Below are positions 9,661 to 20,253 of a stretch of 64,000 nucleotides of DNA, one piece after another. A program made the position numbers and the translations under genes. The notes below the pieces were generated by a model. The model saw only the letters and a program-made list of their open reading frames with translations. It was not told the DNA's origin and ran no database searches. Numbering within the stretch: position 1 is the first letter of the stretch; each line of letters starts with the position of its first letter. The DNA comes from Pseudomonas sp. AOB-7 (GTDB lineage: Bacteria > Pseudomonadota > Gammaproteobacteria > Pseudomonadales > Pseudomonadaceae), in assembly GCF_003696305.1 (NCBI RefSeq), contig NZ_RFFK01000001.1, positions 1-64,000 of the forward strand, given 5' to 3'.

Positions 9661-10017
9661 CTATTTCCGCAGGACATGCAGCACGTCCTCGAGCTCGACG
9701 ATCATCTGCTTGATCAACTGACGATACTGGGTGGTGTCGTCCTTGGCCTCGTCGCCGGAGAGGCGCTGACGCGCCCCGCCGATGGTGAAGCCCTGATCGT
9801 AGAGCAACGCGCGAATCTGCCGGATCATCAGTACGTCCTGGCGCTGGTAGTAACGGCGGTTGCCCCGCCGCTTGACCGGATTGAGCTGTGGAAACTCCTG
9901 TTCCCAATAACGCAGGACATGGGGCTTGACCGCGCAGAGCTCGCTGACTTCGCCGATGGTGAAGTAGCGCTTGCCGGGTATCGCCGGTAGCTCGTCGTTA
10001 TGACTTGGTTCCAGCAT
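9661..10017 (-). CDS. MerR-family transcriptional regulator
   Basis: A small 118-residue protein with an N-terminal MerR winged helix ([25 protein letters not shown], then [25 protein letters not shown]). It has only a short C-terminal dimerisation segment and no cysteine-rich metal site. It is the conserved regulator found directly after ihfA in pseudomonads and other gammaproteobacteria; its target is unknown to me. The ATG lies 20 bases inside the end of ihfA, so translation is likely coupled to it. Confidence 0.9.
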   Translation of the reverse strand: MLEPSHNDELPAIPGKRYFTIGEVSELCAVKPHVLRYWEQEFPQLNPVKRRGNRRYYQRQDVLMIRQIRALLYDQGFTIGGARQRLSGDEAKDDTTQYRQLIKQMIVELEDVLHVLRK

Positions 10018-10300
10018 ATGCCTCGACCCTGGCCTTCAGTTTTTGCCCTGGACGAAAGGTGACCACACGGCGAGCCGTGATCGGGATCTCCTCTCCTGTT
10101 TTCGGGTTGCGGCCGGGTCGCTGGCGCTTGTCGCGCAAGTCGAAGTTACCGAACCCGGAAAGCTTGACCTGTTCGTTCAGCTCCAGAGCCTGGCGGATCT
10201 CTTCAAAAAACAGCTCCACCAGCTCCTTGGCTTCCCGTTTGTTCAGGCCGAGCTCTTCGTACAGACGTTCCGCCATTTCAGCTTTCGTCAGAGCCCCCAT
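9998..10300 (-). CDS. ihfA: Integration host factor subunit alpha
   Basis: Nucleoid protein that forms the IHF heterodimer with IhfB and bends DNA at specific sites. The 100 residues cover the whole family fold, with the DNABII signature [23 protein letters not shown] and the beta-arm with the intercalating proline. The start is ATG 10300, only 3 bases after the pheT stop, so it is expressed with pheST. The pheST-ihfA order is conserved in gammaproteobacteria. Confidence 0.97.
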   Translation of the reverse strand: MGALTKAEMAERLYEELGLNKREAKELVELFFEEIRQALELNEQVKLSGFGNFDLRDKRQRPGRNPKTGEEIPITARRVVTFRPGQKLKARVEAYAGTKS

Positions 10301-10303
10301 ACG

Positions 10304-12682
10304 CTACTTCCTTAACGTGGCGTTGAACCTTTGTTCGAGGCAGGTGAGGATATTTTGCGTAGTAGTACTCACCTCATCGTCATTAAGAGTGCGCGATGGA
10401 TGCTGCCAGGTCAAGCCGACTGCCAGGCTTTTTCTAAGCGGATCAATGCCTTTACCGTGATAGACGTCAAATAGCTTGAGGTCTGTCAGCCACTCGCCCG
10501 CCGCCTCGCGAATGGCGGCGAGCACGGCCTCGGCCGGCTGTTCGCGATCGACCAGCAGTGCCAGGTCGCGGCGTACTTCGGGGAAGCGCGACAGCTCGCT
10601 GAAAACCGGCATGCGCCCGACTGCCACCTCGGTCAGCAGCAACTCGAAGAGGAACACCGGCTGATCCAGACCGAGGGTCTTGGCCAGCTCCGGATGCAGG
10701 GCACCGATGAAACCGACCAGACGCCCCTCCCGCTCGATGCGCGCGGTCTGACCCGGATGCAGCGCCGGATGCTCACCTGGCACGAAGCTGAAGGCATCGG
10801 CAGCGCCGGCACAGCCCAGCAGCGCCTCGACATCGGCCTTCAGATCGTAGAAGTCCACACTCTCCCGGCTATTGGCCCAGCCTTCCGGCAGACGGCCGCC
10901 ACTGATCACGCCGCCCAGCATGGCTTCCTGCTTGAGACCTTCGAGCTGGCCGACGAAACGCAGGCCGCTCTCGAACAGACGCACGCGCGACTGCTGGCGA
11001 TTGAGGTTGTGCTCCAGCGCCTTGACTAGGCCCGGCCACAGCGAGCAGCGCATGGCGGCCATGTCGGCGGAGATCGGGTTGGCCAGCTGCAGCGGGACGA
11101 CACCCGGGTTGAACAACTCGAACAGCTTGGGATCGATAAAACTGTAGGTGATGGCCTCCTGGTAACCACGCGCCACCAGCAGGCGACGCAGGGCCGGCAG
11201 CTCGGCACGGGCTTCGGCCTTGGCCTGCGGGGCCAGGCGTGCCTGCGGGTAACGCACCGGCAGGCGGTTGTAGCCATACAGACGACCCAGCTCTTCGATC
11301 AGGTCCACTTCCAGGCTGATATCGAAGCGGTGGCTCGGCACGCTGACCTGCCAATGGCCGGCGCCCTCGGCGGTCACGCCCAGGCCCAGCGCGCTGAGCA
11401 GGCGCTCGACTTCAGCGCCGTCCATGTCCAGGCCAAGCATCTGGCTGATGCGCTCAGCGCGCAGAGTGATCGGCGCGACGTTTGGCAGGTCAGCCGCACT
11501 GGCCACTTCGATGATCGGGCCGGCGTCCCCGCCGACGATCTCCAGCAGCAGCGCAGTGGCGCGCTCCATGGCGCTGCGCGCCAGCTGCGAGTCGACGCCG
11601 CGCTCGAAGCGATGCGAGGAATCGGTGTGCAGGCCATAGGAGCGCGCCTTGCCGGCCACGGCGATATTGTCGAAGAAGGCGCTCTCGAGGAACAGGTCGC
11701 GGGTCTTGCCGCTCACGCCGCTGTGCTCGCCCCCCATCACGCCGGCAATCGCCAGGGCGCGCTCGTGGTCGGCGATCACCAGGGTGTCGGAGCGCAGGCT
11801 GACTTCCTGACCATCCAGCAGCACCAGCTTCTCGCCCTCTTCCGCCATGCGCACGCGGATGCCGCCGTTGATTTCGGCCAGATCGAAGGCGTGCATCGGC
11901 TGGCCAAGTTCGAGCATCACGTAGTTGGTGATGTCGACGGCGGCGTCGATGCTACGGATATCGGAGCGACGCAGGCGCTCGACCATCCACAGCGGGGTCG
12001 GCTTGGACAGGTCGACGTTGCGAATGACGCGACCCAGGTAGCGCGGGCAGGCCTTGGGCGCCAGCACCTCGACCGGACGCACTTCGTCATGGACAGCCGC
12101 GACCGGGGCGACGGAAGCCGCCGAGAGCGAGACGCCGTAAATGGCGCCGACTTCGCGGGCCAGACCGGCCAGCGACAGGCAGTCGCCGCGGTTCGGGGTC
12201 AGGCCGATTTCGATGCTGGCATCGTCCAGGCTCAGGTAGGTGCGAATGTCCTGGCCGACCGGAGCATCCGCCGCCAGCTCCATCAGGCCGCTGTTGTCCT
12301 CGCTGATCTGCAGTTCGGAGGCCGAGCAGAGCATGCCCTGGGACTCCACGCCGCGCAGCTTGGCTTGCTTGATCTTGAAGTCGCCCGGCAGTTCGGCGCC
12401 GATCATGGCGAAGGGAATCTTGATGCCGGCACGGGCGTTGGGCGCGCCGCAAACCACCTGGAAGTTGGCGCTGCCGTTGCTGACCTGGCACACACGCAGC
12501 TTGTCGGCGTCCGGGTGCTGCTCGGCGCTGAGGATCTCGCCCACCACCACGCCGCTGAACTGGCCGGCGACCGGGATCACCGCGTCCACTTCCAGGCCGA
12601 CCATGGACAGGCGGGCCACCAGCTCGTCGCGCGAGACGTCCGGGTTCACCCAGCTGCGCAGCCACTGTTCACTGAATTTCAT
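10304..12682 (-). CDS. pheT: Phenylalanyl-tRNA synthetase beta subunit
   Basis: Large subunit of the alpha2-beta2 enzyme that charges tRNA-Phe. The 792 residues have the expected domains: an N-terminal EMAP-II-like tRNA-binding domain (about 40-150, VVVGEILSAEQHPDADKLRVCQV), B3/B4 editing, B5, the catalytic-like core, and a C-terminal anticodon-binding FDX-ACB domain ending near residue 790. A TAAGGAG ribosome site lies upstream of ATG 12682. It is co-transcribed with pheS (42-base gap) and ihfA. Confidence 0.97.
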   Translation of the reverse strand: MKFSEQWLRSWVNPDVSRDELVARLSMVGLEVDAVIPVAGQFSGVVVGEILSAEQHPDADKLRVCQVSNGSANFQVVCGAPNARAGIKIPFAMIGAELPGDFKIKQAKLRGVESQGMLCSASELQISEDNSGLMELAADAPVGQDIRTYLSLDDASIEIGLTPNRGDCLSLAGLAREVGAIYGVSLSAASVAPVAAVHDEVRPVEVLAPKACPRYLGRVIRNVDLSKPTPLWMVERLRRSDIRSIDAAVDITNYVMLELGQPMHAFDLAEINGGIRVRMAEEGEKLVLLDGQEVSLRSDTLVIADHERALAIAGVMGGEHSGVSGKTRDLFLESAFFDNIAVAGKARSYGLHTDSSHRFERGVDSQLARSAMERATALLLEIVGGDAGPIIEVASAADLPNVAPITLRAERISQMLGLDMDGAEVERLLSALGLGVTAEGAGHWQVSVPSHRFDISLEVDLIEELGRLYGYNRLPVRYPQARLAPQAKAEARAELPALRRLLVARGYQEAITYSFIDPKLFELFNPGVVPLQLANPISADMAAMRCSLWPGLVKALEHNLNRQQSRVRLFESGLRFVGQLEGLKQEAMLGGVISGGRLPEGWANSRESVDFYDLKADVEALLGCAGAADAFSFVPGEHPALHPGQTARIEREGRLVGFIGALHPELAKTLGLDQPVFLFELLLTEVAVGRMPVFSELSRFPEVRRDLALLVDREQPAEAVLAAIREAAGEWLTDLKLFDVYHGKGIDPLRKSLAVGLTWQHPSRTLNDDEVSTTTQNILTCLEQRFNATLRK

Positions 12683-12724
12683 ACTGTCTGTTCTCCTTAA
12701 ACGAATTCGATGACGAAGGCGGTA

Positions 12725-13823
<1,099 letters not shown>

Positions 13824-13836
13824 ATTGTCGGGGGAC

Positions 13837-14193
13837 TTAAGCCAGAACGGCCTTAGCTTTCTCGACAATCGCAGCAAACGCCGCTTTTTCGTTCACTGCC
13901 AGATCGGCCAGGACCTTACGGTCGATTTCGATCGACGCCTTTTTCAGGCCAGCGATCAGACGGCTGTAGGACAGACCGTTGACGCGAGCACCGGCGTTGA
14001 TACGGGCGATCCACAGAGCACGGAACTGACGCTTGCGCTGACGACGGTCGCGGTAGGCGTATTGGCCTGCCTTGATCACCGCCTGCTTGGCGACGCGGAA
14101 CACGCGCGAACGCGCACCGTAGTAGCCCTTGGCGAGCTTCAGGATTTTTTTGTGACGAGCACGAGCGATAACGCCACGCTTAACACGAGCCAT
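13837..14193 (-). CDS. rplT: Ribosomal protein bL20
   Basis: The 118-residue large-subunit protein is needed early in 50S assembly. It has the typical basic N-terminal extension ([16 protein letters not shown]) and the family segment [21 protein letters not shown]. It lies in the conserved infC-rpmI-rplT order. L20 is known to repress this operon in other bacteria; that has not been shown here. Confidence 0.98.
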   Translation of the reverse strand: MARVKRGVIARARHKKILKLAKGYYGARSRVFRVAKQAVIKAGQYAYRDRRQRKRQFRALWIARINAGARVNGLSYSRLIAGLKKASIEIDRKVLADLAVNEKAAFAAIVEKAKAVLA

Positions 14194-14222
14194 GAGTAAT
14201 TACCTCTAAATATCTTGACCGA

Positions 14223-14417
14223 TTAACGAACGCGCAGCATGCGCTCGACTTTAGCTTTGTCCGACGGGCCGATCAGCGAGCTGCCGCGCAGCTGACGCTT
14301 ACGTTTGGTGGACATCTTGGTCAGGATGTGGCTCTTGAAAGCGTGCTTGTGCTTAAAGCCCGAAGCAGTCTTCAGGAAGCGCTTTGCAGCGCCGCTCTTA
14401 GTTTTCATCTTTGGCAT
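14223..14417 (-). CDS. rpmI: Ribosomal protein bL35
   Basis: A 64-residue basic protein of the 50S subunit. It begins [14 protein letters not shown] and contains the conserved [16 protein letters not shown]. It lies between infC (60-base gap) and rplT (29-base gap) on the same strand. Confidence 0.98.
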   Translation of the reverse strand: MPKMKTKSGAAKRFLKTASGFKHKHAFKSHILTKMSTKRKRQLRGSSLIGPSDKAKVERMLRVR

Positions 14418-14477
14418 GTTTGGTACTCCGCATTCATTAACAACTGATAACCATCAGGCCTGCCAGTGCCCGGGAGG

Positions 14478-15023
14478 TTATTTACGCTTCTTGGGAGCGA
14501 TGACCATCATCAGCTGGCGTCCTTCCAGCTTAGGATGCTGTTCAACGGTGCCGAGTTCGGCGAGGTCGGCTTCGACCCGCTTCAACAGCTCCATGCCCAG
14601 TTCCTGGTGGGCCATCTCACGGCCGCGGAATCGTAGCGATACCTTGGCCTTGTCCCCATCTTCAAGGAAACGTACCAGGTTGCGTAGTTTTACCTGGTAA
14701 TCCCCTTCTTCCGTCCCTGGACGAAACTTGATCTCTTTGATCTGTTGCTGGTGCTGATTCTTCTTCGCAATAGCAGCCTGCTTTTTCTTTTCGAACAGGT
14801 GCTTGCCGTAGTCCATGATGCGGCAAACCGGCGGGACTGCGTCAGCGGAGATCTCTACCAGATCCAGCTTGGCTTCTTCAGCCACGCGCAATGCCTCATC
14901 AATCGAAACAATACCAACCTGCTCGCCGTCCGCACCAATCAGGCGAACCTCACGTGCGGTGATGTTCTCGTTGATCGGCGCCTTGGGAGCGGCCCGCTTA
15001 TCCTGTCTCATTTCACGCTTAAT
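14478..15023 (-). CDS. infC: Translation initiation factor IF-3, AUU start
   Basis: IF-3 binds the 30S subunit and checks start-codon/initiator-tRNA pairing. An ATG at 15011 gives 177 residues, but the family N-terminus extends four codons upstream to ATT at 15021-15023 (I/M-K-R-E-M-R-Q). That codon lies 8 bases after GGAG (15032-15035), whereas the ATG lacks a well-placed ribosome site. A non-AUG start is the known basis of infC self-repression. ATA at 15027-15029 would also be in frame but is too close to GGAG. The start lies 5 bases past the thrS stop. Confidence 0.93.
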   Translation of the reverse strand: MKREMRQDKRAAPKAPINENITAREVRLIGADGEQVGIVSIDEALRVAEEAKLDLVEISADAVPPVCRIMDYGKHLFEKKKQAAIAKKNQHQQQIKEIKFRPGTEEGDYQVKLRNLVRFLEDGDKAKVSLRFRGREMAHQELGMELLKRVEADLAELGTVEQHPKLEGRQLMMVIAPKKRK

Positions 15024-15028
15024 AGTTA

Positions 15029-16951
15029 TTACTCCGAATCTTGGCGACCACGCCGGGAAACCGCTTGCTGCAATTGCGCGGCGAACTGCTCGAGGGGCAT
15101 GGAGCCCAGATCGACGCCTTCACGGGTGCGCACAGCAACGGATCGTGTCTCAACCTCCCGATCTCCAATAACCAAGAGATAGGGAACCTTGAGCAAGGTA
15201 TGCTCGCGGATTTTAAAGCCGATCTTTTCGTTTCTCAAGTCAGCCTTGGCACGAAAACCGCTTTGGTTGAGAGTTTTCTCTGCTTCGCGGGCAAAATCGG
15301 CCTGCTTGTCGGTGATATTCATGATCACCGCCTGGGTCGGCGCCAGCCAGGCCGGGAACGCCCCTTCGTAGTGCTCGATGAGGATGCCGATGAAGCGCTC
15401 GAAGGAACCGAGGATCGCCCGGTGCAGCATGACCGGATGCTTGCGGTTGTTGTCCTCGGAAACGTACTCCGCGCCCAGGCGCACCGGCAGATTGAAGTCC
15501 AGCTGCAGAGTACCGCACTGCCACACACGACCCAGGCAATCCTTCAGCGAGAACTCGATCTTCGGCCCGTAGAAGGCGCCCTCGCCCGGCTGCAGGTCAT
15601 AGGCCAGCCCGGCACTGTCGAGCGCCGCCGCCAGGGCCGCCTCGGCGCGATCCCACAACTCATCGGAACCCACGCGCTTTTCCGGACGAGTGGACAGCTT
15701 GAGCTGGATGTCGGTGAAGCCGAAGTCGGCGTAGACCGCCTGGGTCAGCTTGATGAAGTCGGCGGATTCGGCCTGCATCTGCTCTTCGGTGCAGAAGATG
15801 TGCGCGTCGTCCTGAGTGAAGCCGCGCACGCGCATGATGCCGTGCAGCGCACCTGACGGCTCGTTGCGGTGGCAGGCACCGAACTCGGCCAGGCGCATCG
15901 GCAGCTCGCGATAGCTCTTCAGCCCCTGATTGAATACCTGAACGTGGCACGGGCAGTTCATCGGCTTGATCGCGTAATCGCGGCTTTCCGATTCGGTGGT
16001 GAACATGTTCTCGGCGTAATTGGCCCAGTGCCCGGACTTCTCCCACAGGCTGCGATCGACCACCTGCGGCGTCTTGATCTCGAGGTAACCGTGCTCGCGC
16101 TGCACCTGACGCATGTACTGTTCGAGCACTTGGTACAGGGTCCAGCCATTGGGATGCCAGAACACCATGCCCGGCGCTTCTTCCTGGGTATGAAATAGGT
16201 CCAGGCGCTTGCCGATCTTGCGGTGATCGCGCTTCTCGGCTTCTTCGATGCGCTGGATATAGGCCGCCAGCTGCTTCTTGTCCGCCCAGGCGGTGCCATA
16301 GATGCGCTGCAACTGCTCGTTCTTCGAGTCGCCGCGCCAGTAGGCGCCGGAAATACGGGTCAGCTTGAACGCCTTGAGGAAACGGGTGTTGGGGACGTGC
16401 GGACCGCGGCACATGTCGACGTACTCCTCATGGAAGTACAGCCCCATGGCCTGCTCGTCCGGCATATCGTCAATCAGGCGCAACTTATATTCCTCGCCGC
16501 GCGCCCTGAACAGCTCGACGACCTCGGCACGCGGCGTCATCTTCTTGATGACGTCGTAGTCCTTGTCGATCAGCTCGGCCATGCGCTTTTCGATGGCCGC
16601 CATGTCTTCCGGGGTGAAGGGACGGTCGATGGCAATGTCGTAATAAAAGCCTTCATCGATGACCGGACCGATCACCATCTTGGCATTCGGATAGAGCTGC
16701 TTGACCGCATGCCCAACCAGGTGAGCGCAGGAGTGGCGGATGATCTCCAGCCCCTCTTCGTCCTTCGGCGTGATGATCTGCAGGGTCGCGTCAGTCTCGA
16801 TCAGGTCGCAAGCATCGACCTGGCGACCATTGACCTTACCGGCTAGGGTGGCCTTGGCCAGGCCCGCACCAATGGACTGGGCGACCTCCAGCACGGAAAC
16901 CGGATGATCGAACGAACGCTGACTGCCGTCGGGAAGAGTAATGATGGGCAT
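15029..16951 (-). CDS. thrS: Threonyl-tRNA synthetase
   Basis: Class II synthetase that charges tRNA-Thr. It has 640 residues from ATG 16951 ([11 protein letters not shown]), which has a strong GAGAGGAGG site upstream; an in-frame ATG 33 bases earlier gives an unconserved extension. Domains are TGS (1-62), an editing domain with HSCAHL and the later Zn-type motif, the catalytic core with zinc ligands (MNCPCHV), and an anticodon-binding domain (about 535-640). It is the first gene of the thrS-infC-rpmI-rplT-pheST-ihfA cluster. The 250 bases upstream hold its leader; I see no clear operator there. Confidence 0.97.
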   Translation of the reverse strand: MPIITLPDGSQRSFDHPVSVLEVAQSIGAGLAKATLAGKVNGRQVDACDLIETDATLQIITPKDEEGLEIIRHSCAHLVGHAVKQLYPNAKMVIGPVIDEGFYYDIAIDRPFTPEDMAAIEKRMAELIDKDYDVIKKMTPRAEVVELFRARGEEYKLRLIDDMPDEQAMGLYFHEEYVDMCRGPHVPNTRFLKAFKLTRISGAYWRGDSKNEQLQRIYGTAWADKKQLAAYIQRIEEAEKRDHRKIGKRLDLFHTQEEAPGMVFWHPNGWTLYQVLEQYMRQVQREHGYLEIKTPQVVDRSLWEKSGHWANYAENMFTTESESRDYAIKPMNCPCHVQVFNQGLKSYRELPMRLAEFGACHRNEPSGALHGIMRVRGFTQDDAHIFCTEEQMQAESADFIKLTQAVYADFGFTDIQLKLSTRPEKRVGSDELWDRAEAALAAALDSAGLAYDLQPGEGAFYGPKIEFSLKDCLGRVWQCGTLQLDFNLPVRLGAEYVSEDNNRKHPVMLHRAILGSFERFIGILIEHYEGAFPAWLAPTQAVIMNITDKQADFAREAEKTLNQSGFRAKADLRNEKIGFKIREHTLLKVPYLLVIGDREVETRSVAVRTREGVDLGSMPLEQFAAQLQQAVSRRGRQDSE

Positions 16952-17194
16952 GGCGCCTCCTCTCCTAGTGGTGACCCCTACCAAAGGTCACGTGGGTTGG
17001 GATGAGCCAGGAAGCGATCCGGCGGTATACCTGCCGAACGATGGCAGGAGCCCCAAGGGCCAACCAGAACCGAACCAGAGTCACTGGAAGTAAAGAGTGC
17101 GGATGCTTTCAGAAAGCCTGAACGCTGACAAGCAACCACAGACAATATCCGAGCGGAATTCTCGGAAGTTTTGCCGCCACGAATGACGAGCAAC

Positions 17195-17225
17195 AAAAAA
17201 GGGGTCGTATCAACGACCCCTTTTT
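17195..17225 (-). terminator. Bidirectional terminator after tRNA-Val
   Basis: The stem GGGGTCGT (17201-17208) pairs with ACGACCCC (17213-17220), flanked by A6 on the left and T5 on the right, so it can act on both strands. It lies 8 bases after the tRNA-Val 3' end and insulates it from thrS. Confidence 0.85.
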
Positions 17226-17232
17226 ATCGATT

Positions 17233-17309
17233 TGGTAGGCACAATTGGACTCGAACCAACGACCCCCACCATGTCAAGGTGGTGCTCTAACCAACTGAGC
17301 TATGTGCCT
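17233..17309 (-). tRNA. tRNA-Val (anticodon GAC)
   Basis: This 77-base cloverleaf has encoded CCA (17233-17235). Acceptor AGGCACA pairs with TGTGCCT. The anticodon stem is CCACC/GGTGG with loop TTGACAT, giving GAC. It is a single gene with its own promoter and terminator. Confidence 0.97.
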
Positions 17310-17322
17310 TCGATGGGTGCGC

Positions 17323-17350
17323 ATTCTACGCAGAAGTTTTTGGCCGTCAA
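17323..17350 (-). promoter_or_regulatory. tRNA-Val promoter
   Basis: On the minus strand, -35 TTGACG (17345-17350), a 16-bp spacer and -10 TAGAAT (17323-17328) are followed by a GCGCACC discriminator, 13 bases before the tRNA 5' end. It has the same architecture as the promoters at 143-170 and 58969-58997. Confidence 0.8.
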
Positions 17351-17494
17351 CAGGTTTTTTCGCTAACTCACTGAAATAGGCCAAATTTTTTATTTCAGCC
17401 AGGCTCGTTGAATATTTTGCACAGGCACTAGCCGGGCATTTTCAACTCAGGTAGGATCGGCTCATTCGTAAAAAATAAAGAACAGAGGTTCAAA

Positions 17495-18778
17495 ATGGCG
17501 CACACGGCATACCCACAATCCTACTACGCCGCTTCTGCCAACCCCGTTCCCCAGCGCCCTGCCCTGCAAGGTGAAGTGGAAACGGACGTCTGCATCGTCG
17601 GCGCCGGCTATACCGGCCTGTCCACCGCGCTGTTCCTGCTGGAGAACGGCTTCAAGGTGAGCATCGTCGAGGCGGCCAAGGTCGGCTTCGGTGCCTCCGG
17701 GCGCAACGGCGGGCAAATCGTCAACAGCTACAGCCGCGACATCGACGTGATCGAGCGCAGCGTCGGCCCCAAGCAGGCGCAACTGCTCGGGCATATGGCT
17801 TTCGAGGGGGGGCGCATCATCCGTGAGCGCATCGCCAAGTACGACATCCAGTGCGACCTCAAGGACGGCGGGGTGTTCGCCGCGCTCACCGACAAGCAGA
17901 TGGGCCACCTGGAAGCGCAGAAGAAGCTGTGGGAGCGCTATGGCCATACCCAGCTGGAACTGATGGACGCCAAGCGCATCCGCGAGGTGGTGGCCACCGA
18001 CAACTATGTCGGCGGCATGCTCGACATGAGCGGCGGCCATATCCATCCGCTTAACCTGGCCCTGGGCGAGGCCGCCGCGGTGGAGTCGCTCGGCGGGGTG
18101 ATCTACGAGCAATCCCCGGCCACCCGCATCGACCGCGGCGCCAACCCGGTGGTGCACACCCCCGAAGGGCGGATCAAGGCCAAGTTCGTGGTGGTGGCGG
18201 GCAACGCCTACCTCGGCAATCTGATGCCGGAGCTGTCGGCCAAATCGATGCCCTGCGGCACCCAGGTGATCACCACCGAGCCGCTGTCCGACGAACTGGC
18301 CGCCAGCCTGTTGCCGCAGGATTACTGCGTCGAGGACTGCAACTACCTGCTCGACTACTATCGCCTGTCCGGCGACAAGCGCCTGATCTTCGGCGGCGGC
18401 GTGGTCTACGGCGCGCGCGACCCGGCCAATATCGAGGCGATCATCCGCCCGAAGATGCTCAAGACCTTCCCCCAGCTGAAGAACGTGAAGATCGACTTCG
18501 CCTGGACCGGCAACTTCCTGCTGACCCTGTCGCGCCTGCCCCAGGTCGGCCGCCTCGGCGACAACATCTACTATTCGCAGGGTTGCAGCGGCCATGGCGT
18601 GACCTACACCCACCTGGCCGGCAAGGTGCTGGCCGAGGCGCTACGCGGCCAGGCCGAGCGTTTCGACGCCTTCGCCAACCTGCCGCACTACCCCTTCCCC
18701 GGCGGGCGGATGTTCCAGGTACCGTTCAGCGCCCTCGGCGCCTGGTACTACACCCTGCGCGACAAGCTGGGCGTGTAA
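17495..18778 (+). CDS. pauB: Gamma-glutamylputrescine oxidase (PauB family)
   Basis: FAD-dependent amine oxidase of the DAO fold. By family knowledge, PauB oxidises gamma-glutamyl-polyamines in the putrescine/polyamine catabolic route. Its 427 residues include the dinucleotide-binding motif VGAGYTGLSTALFL (about 35-48), the ASGRNGGQI motif and the C-terminal QGCSGHGVTYTHLAGK segment. ATG 17495 follows an AGAGG site. It stands alone between two terminators with no pau synthetase nearby. Pseudomonads carry several PauB paralogues; the neighbouring peptidase pair suggests the PA2776-type copy. Confidence 0.88.
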   Translation: MAHTAYPQSYYAASANPVPQRPALQGEVETDVCIVGAGYTGLSTALFLLENGFKVSIVEAAKVGFGASGRNGGQIVNSYSRDIDVIERSVGPKQAQLLGHMAFEGGRIIRERIAKYDIQCDLKDGGVFAALTDKQMGHLEAQKKLWERYGHTQLELMDAKRIREVVATDNYVGGMLDMSGGHIHPLNLALGEAAAVESLGGVIYEQSPATRIDRGANPVVHTPEGRIKAKFVVVAGNAYLGNLMPELSAKSMPCGTQVITTEPLSDELAASLLPQDYCVEDCNYLLDYYRLSGDKRLIFGGGVVYGARDPANIEAIIRPKMLKTFPQLKNVKIDFAWTGNFLLTLSRLPQVGRLGDNIYYSQGCSGHGVTYTHLAGKVLAEALRGQAERFDAFANLPHYPFPGGRMFQVPFSALGAWYYTLRDKLGV

Positions 18779-18794
18779 CGACCGCAGGAACAAA

Positions 18795-18816
18795 AACGGC
18801 GCCCTTGGGCGCCGTT
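18795..18816. terminator. Bidirectional terminator between pauB and the peptidase gene
   Basis: The 10-bp stem AACGGCGCCC/GGGCGCCGTT (18795-18804 and 18807-18816, 2-base loop) has A-rich sequence on the left and TTTT on the right. The converging genes pauB (plus) and the peptidase (minus) end on either side of it. Confidence 0.85.
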
Positions 18817-18826
18817 TTCGTTTGCC

Positions 18827-19780
18827 TTATGGACAGGCCGGCAGGGCCTGACATTGACCCGTTGCGACGCTCGCCTTCAGCGGCGCGGCAAAGCGCGCAT
18901 CCTCCGGGGCCAGGCGCCGCGCGCAGGCCTGGGCCTGCTGCGCGCGTTCGCCGCAGCCTTGCTCGCCGAGCAACTGGGCCAGATTGAACCAGCCGGCGGC
19001 GAAATCCGGCTCGCGTTGCAGGCTGGCGCGCAGCGCCTGCTCGGCGCCTTGGCGATCACCTTCGGCATAGCGGCTGTTGGCCAGGGCGAACCAGCTCAGC
19101 GCCTGCTCCGGCCAGGCCTGGGTGGCGCGTCGATAGGCACGCTGCGCCGCCATCTTGCGCCCGGTCTGCTCCAGATCGCTGGCGGCCTTGAGCCAGGCGC
19201 GCATGTCGGCCTGCGCCGGCAATTGCTCCGGCGGCAAGGCCAGCACCGCCCAGCGCCCGCCGCGCGCCCAGCTCTGGTCGAAGCTGGCGAAATCATCCAC
19301 CAGGCGCCGCGTGGTGCCGGAGCGCAGGATCAGCGTGCGCTCGCGACGGTCGTAGCCGACCACCACGGCGAAGTGCCATTGCGGGTAGAAGTCGAACGCC
19401 AGGTTCTGCAGCACCAGCACCGGATTGCCGGCGGCCACCTCGGCCAGCAGCGCCTCCAGACGCGGCTGCAGCGGATACACCAGCATGTCGTGGCTGCGTG
19501 CGGCGGCAACCATCTCCACCTGCAGACTGCCTTCGCGACCGGGCAGGTAGACCTTGTCCTTGAGCACGCCAGGGGTGGTCAGCACGCCGCGCTGGTTGAG
19601 CATGGTGGCCAACGCCGCCGGCCCGCACTGGTAGGCGTCCTGCGGGAAGAATGGCACATCGCTCAGCTCGACCCGCTCAGGCAAACGCTCGGCCTCCGGC
19701 GATAACAGCGGAGACCGAGCGCAGGCTGCGAGTAGAACGACTGAAGCGATACAGGCGAGGCGAATCAGCGATTGATGCAT
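18827..19780 (-). CDS. C39-like cysteine peptidase lipoprotein with TPR repeats (PA2778 family)
   Basis: Uncharacterised exported protein of 317 residues. The chosen start MHQSLIRLACIAS gives a lipoprotein signal with lipobox LAAC (Cys20); a start 30 bases upstream is possible. A papain-like C39 fold follows, with catalytic Cys52 in YQCGPAAL and a His in QWHFAVVVGYD. The C-terminal half (about 205-315) looks like TPR repeats (ALSWFALANSRYAEGDRQGAEQAL, FAAGWFNLAQLLGEQG). The start overlaps the end of the upstream membrane-protein gene by 16 bases, so the two are coupled. The substrate is unknown. Confidence 0.85.
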   Translation of the reverse strand: MHQSLIRLACIASVVLLAACARSPLLSPEAERLPERVELSDVPFFPQDAYQCGPAALATMLNQRGVLTTPGVLKDKVYLPGREGSLQVEMVAAARSHDMLVYPLQPRLEALLAEVAAGNPVLVLQNLAFDFYPQWHFAVVVGYDRRERTLILRSGTTRRLVDDFASFDQSWARGGRWAVLALPPEQLPAQADMRAWLKAASDLEQTGRKMAAQRAYRRATQAWPEQALSWFALANSRYAEGDRQGAEQALRASLQREPDFAAGWFNLAQLLGEQGCGERAQQAQACARRLAPEDARFAAPLKASVATGQCQALPACP

Positions 19781-20172
19781 TTGACGAAATTGAAGATGTT
19801 GGTGGCGCACAGCATATCAGTGATGATGAAGATCACCAGGAACAGCACGATGATGCCGACCACGCCGGCACCGGCGGGCGCCTGATCCAGCTGCTGGTTG
19901 AACTGCGCCAGCTCGGCCGGGGTGAGGCTGGCGATACGCGACTCCACCTGCTCGCGCTCGACGCCCATGGCCACCAGTTTGTCCTTGACCTGCTCGTCGT
20001 CGAGCATGGCCATCAATTGCGCCTGATCCACCTGGTGCTGCTGTTCGGCGAGCACCTCGTGGGTGCCGATCATGGCCGCGTTGGCGACGGGTATCTGCAC
20101 CACCAGCAGCAGGTGCAGCAATGCGGTGAAGAACGCCAGACGGCGCAGAACGGGGTGCATGGACATTGTCAT
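19765..20172 (-). CDS. Small membrane protein of the PA2779 family
   Basis: This 135-residue protein has an N-terminal hydrophobic signal or anchor (about 12-33, FFTALLHLLLVVQIPVANA), a polar helical middle rich in Gln and Glu, and a C-terminal transmembrane segment (VGIIVLFLVIFIITDMLCA). It is always paired with the downstream cysteine peptidase, which starts inside its last codons. ATG 20172 follows AGGAG. Its function is unknown; it may anchor or be processed by the peptidase. Confidence 0.82.
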   Translation of the reverse strand: MTMSMHPVLRRLAFFTALLHLLLVVQIPVANAAMIGTHEVLAEQQHQVDQAQLMAMLDDEQVKDKLVAMGVEREQVESRIASLTPAELAQFNQQLDQAPAGAGVVGIIVLFLVIFIITDMLCATNIFNFVKCINR

Positions 20173-20253
20173 TGTGGTTGTCTCCTGAGACGGCTAGGTA
20201 GCCAATAGACAGTATGGCAGGCGTCCGGGTTCACCCCGAAAATCTGCACCCGC

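Noticed and set aside
16978..17196. 72-codon frame on the minus strand upstream of thrS
   Set aside because: It lies in the thrS leader, has no ribosome site and no recognisable sequence, and its frame runs into the terminator of tRNA-Val.
17462..18613. 383-codon minus-strand frame opposite pauB
   Set aside because: Shadow of pauB; His/Val/Gln-rich composition and no start signal.
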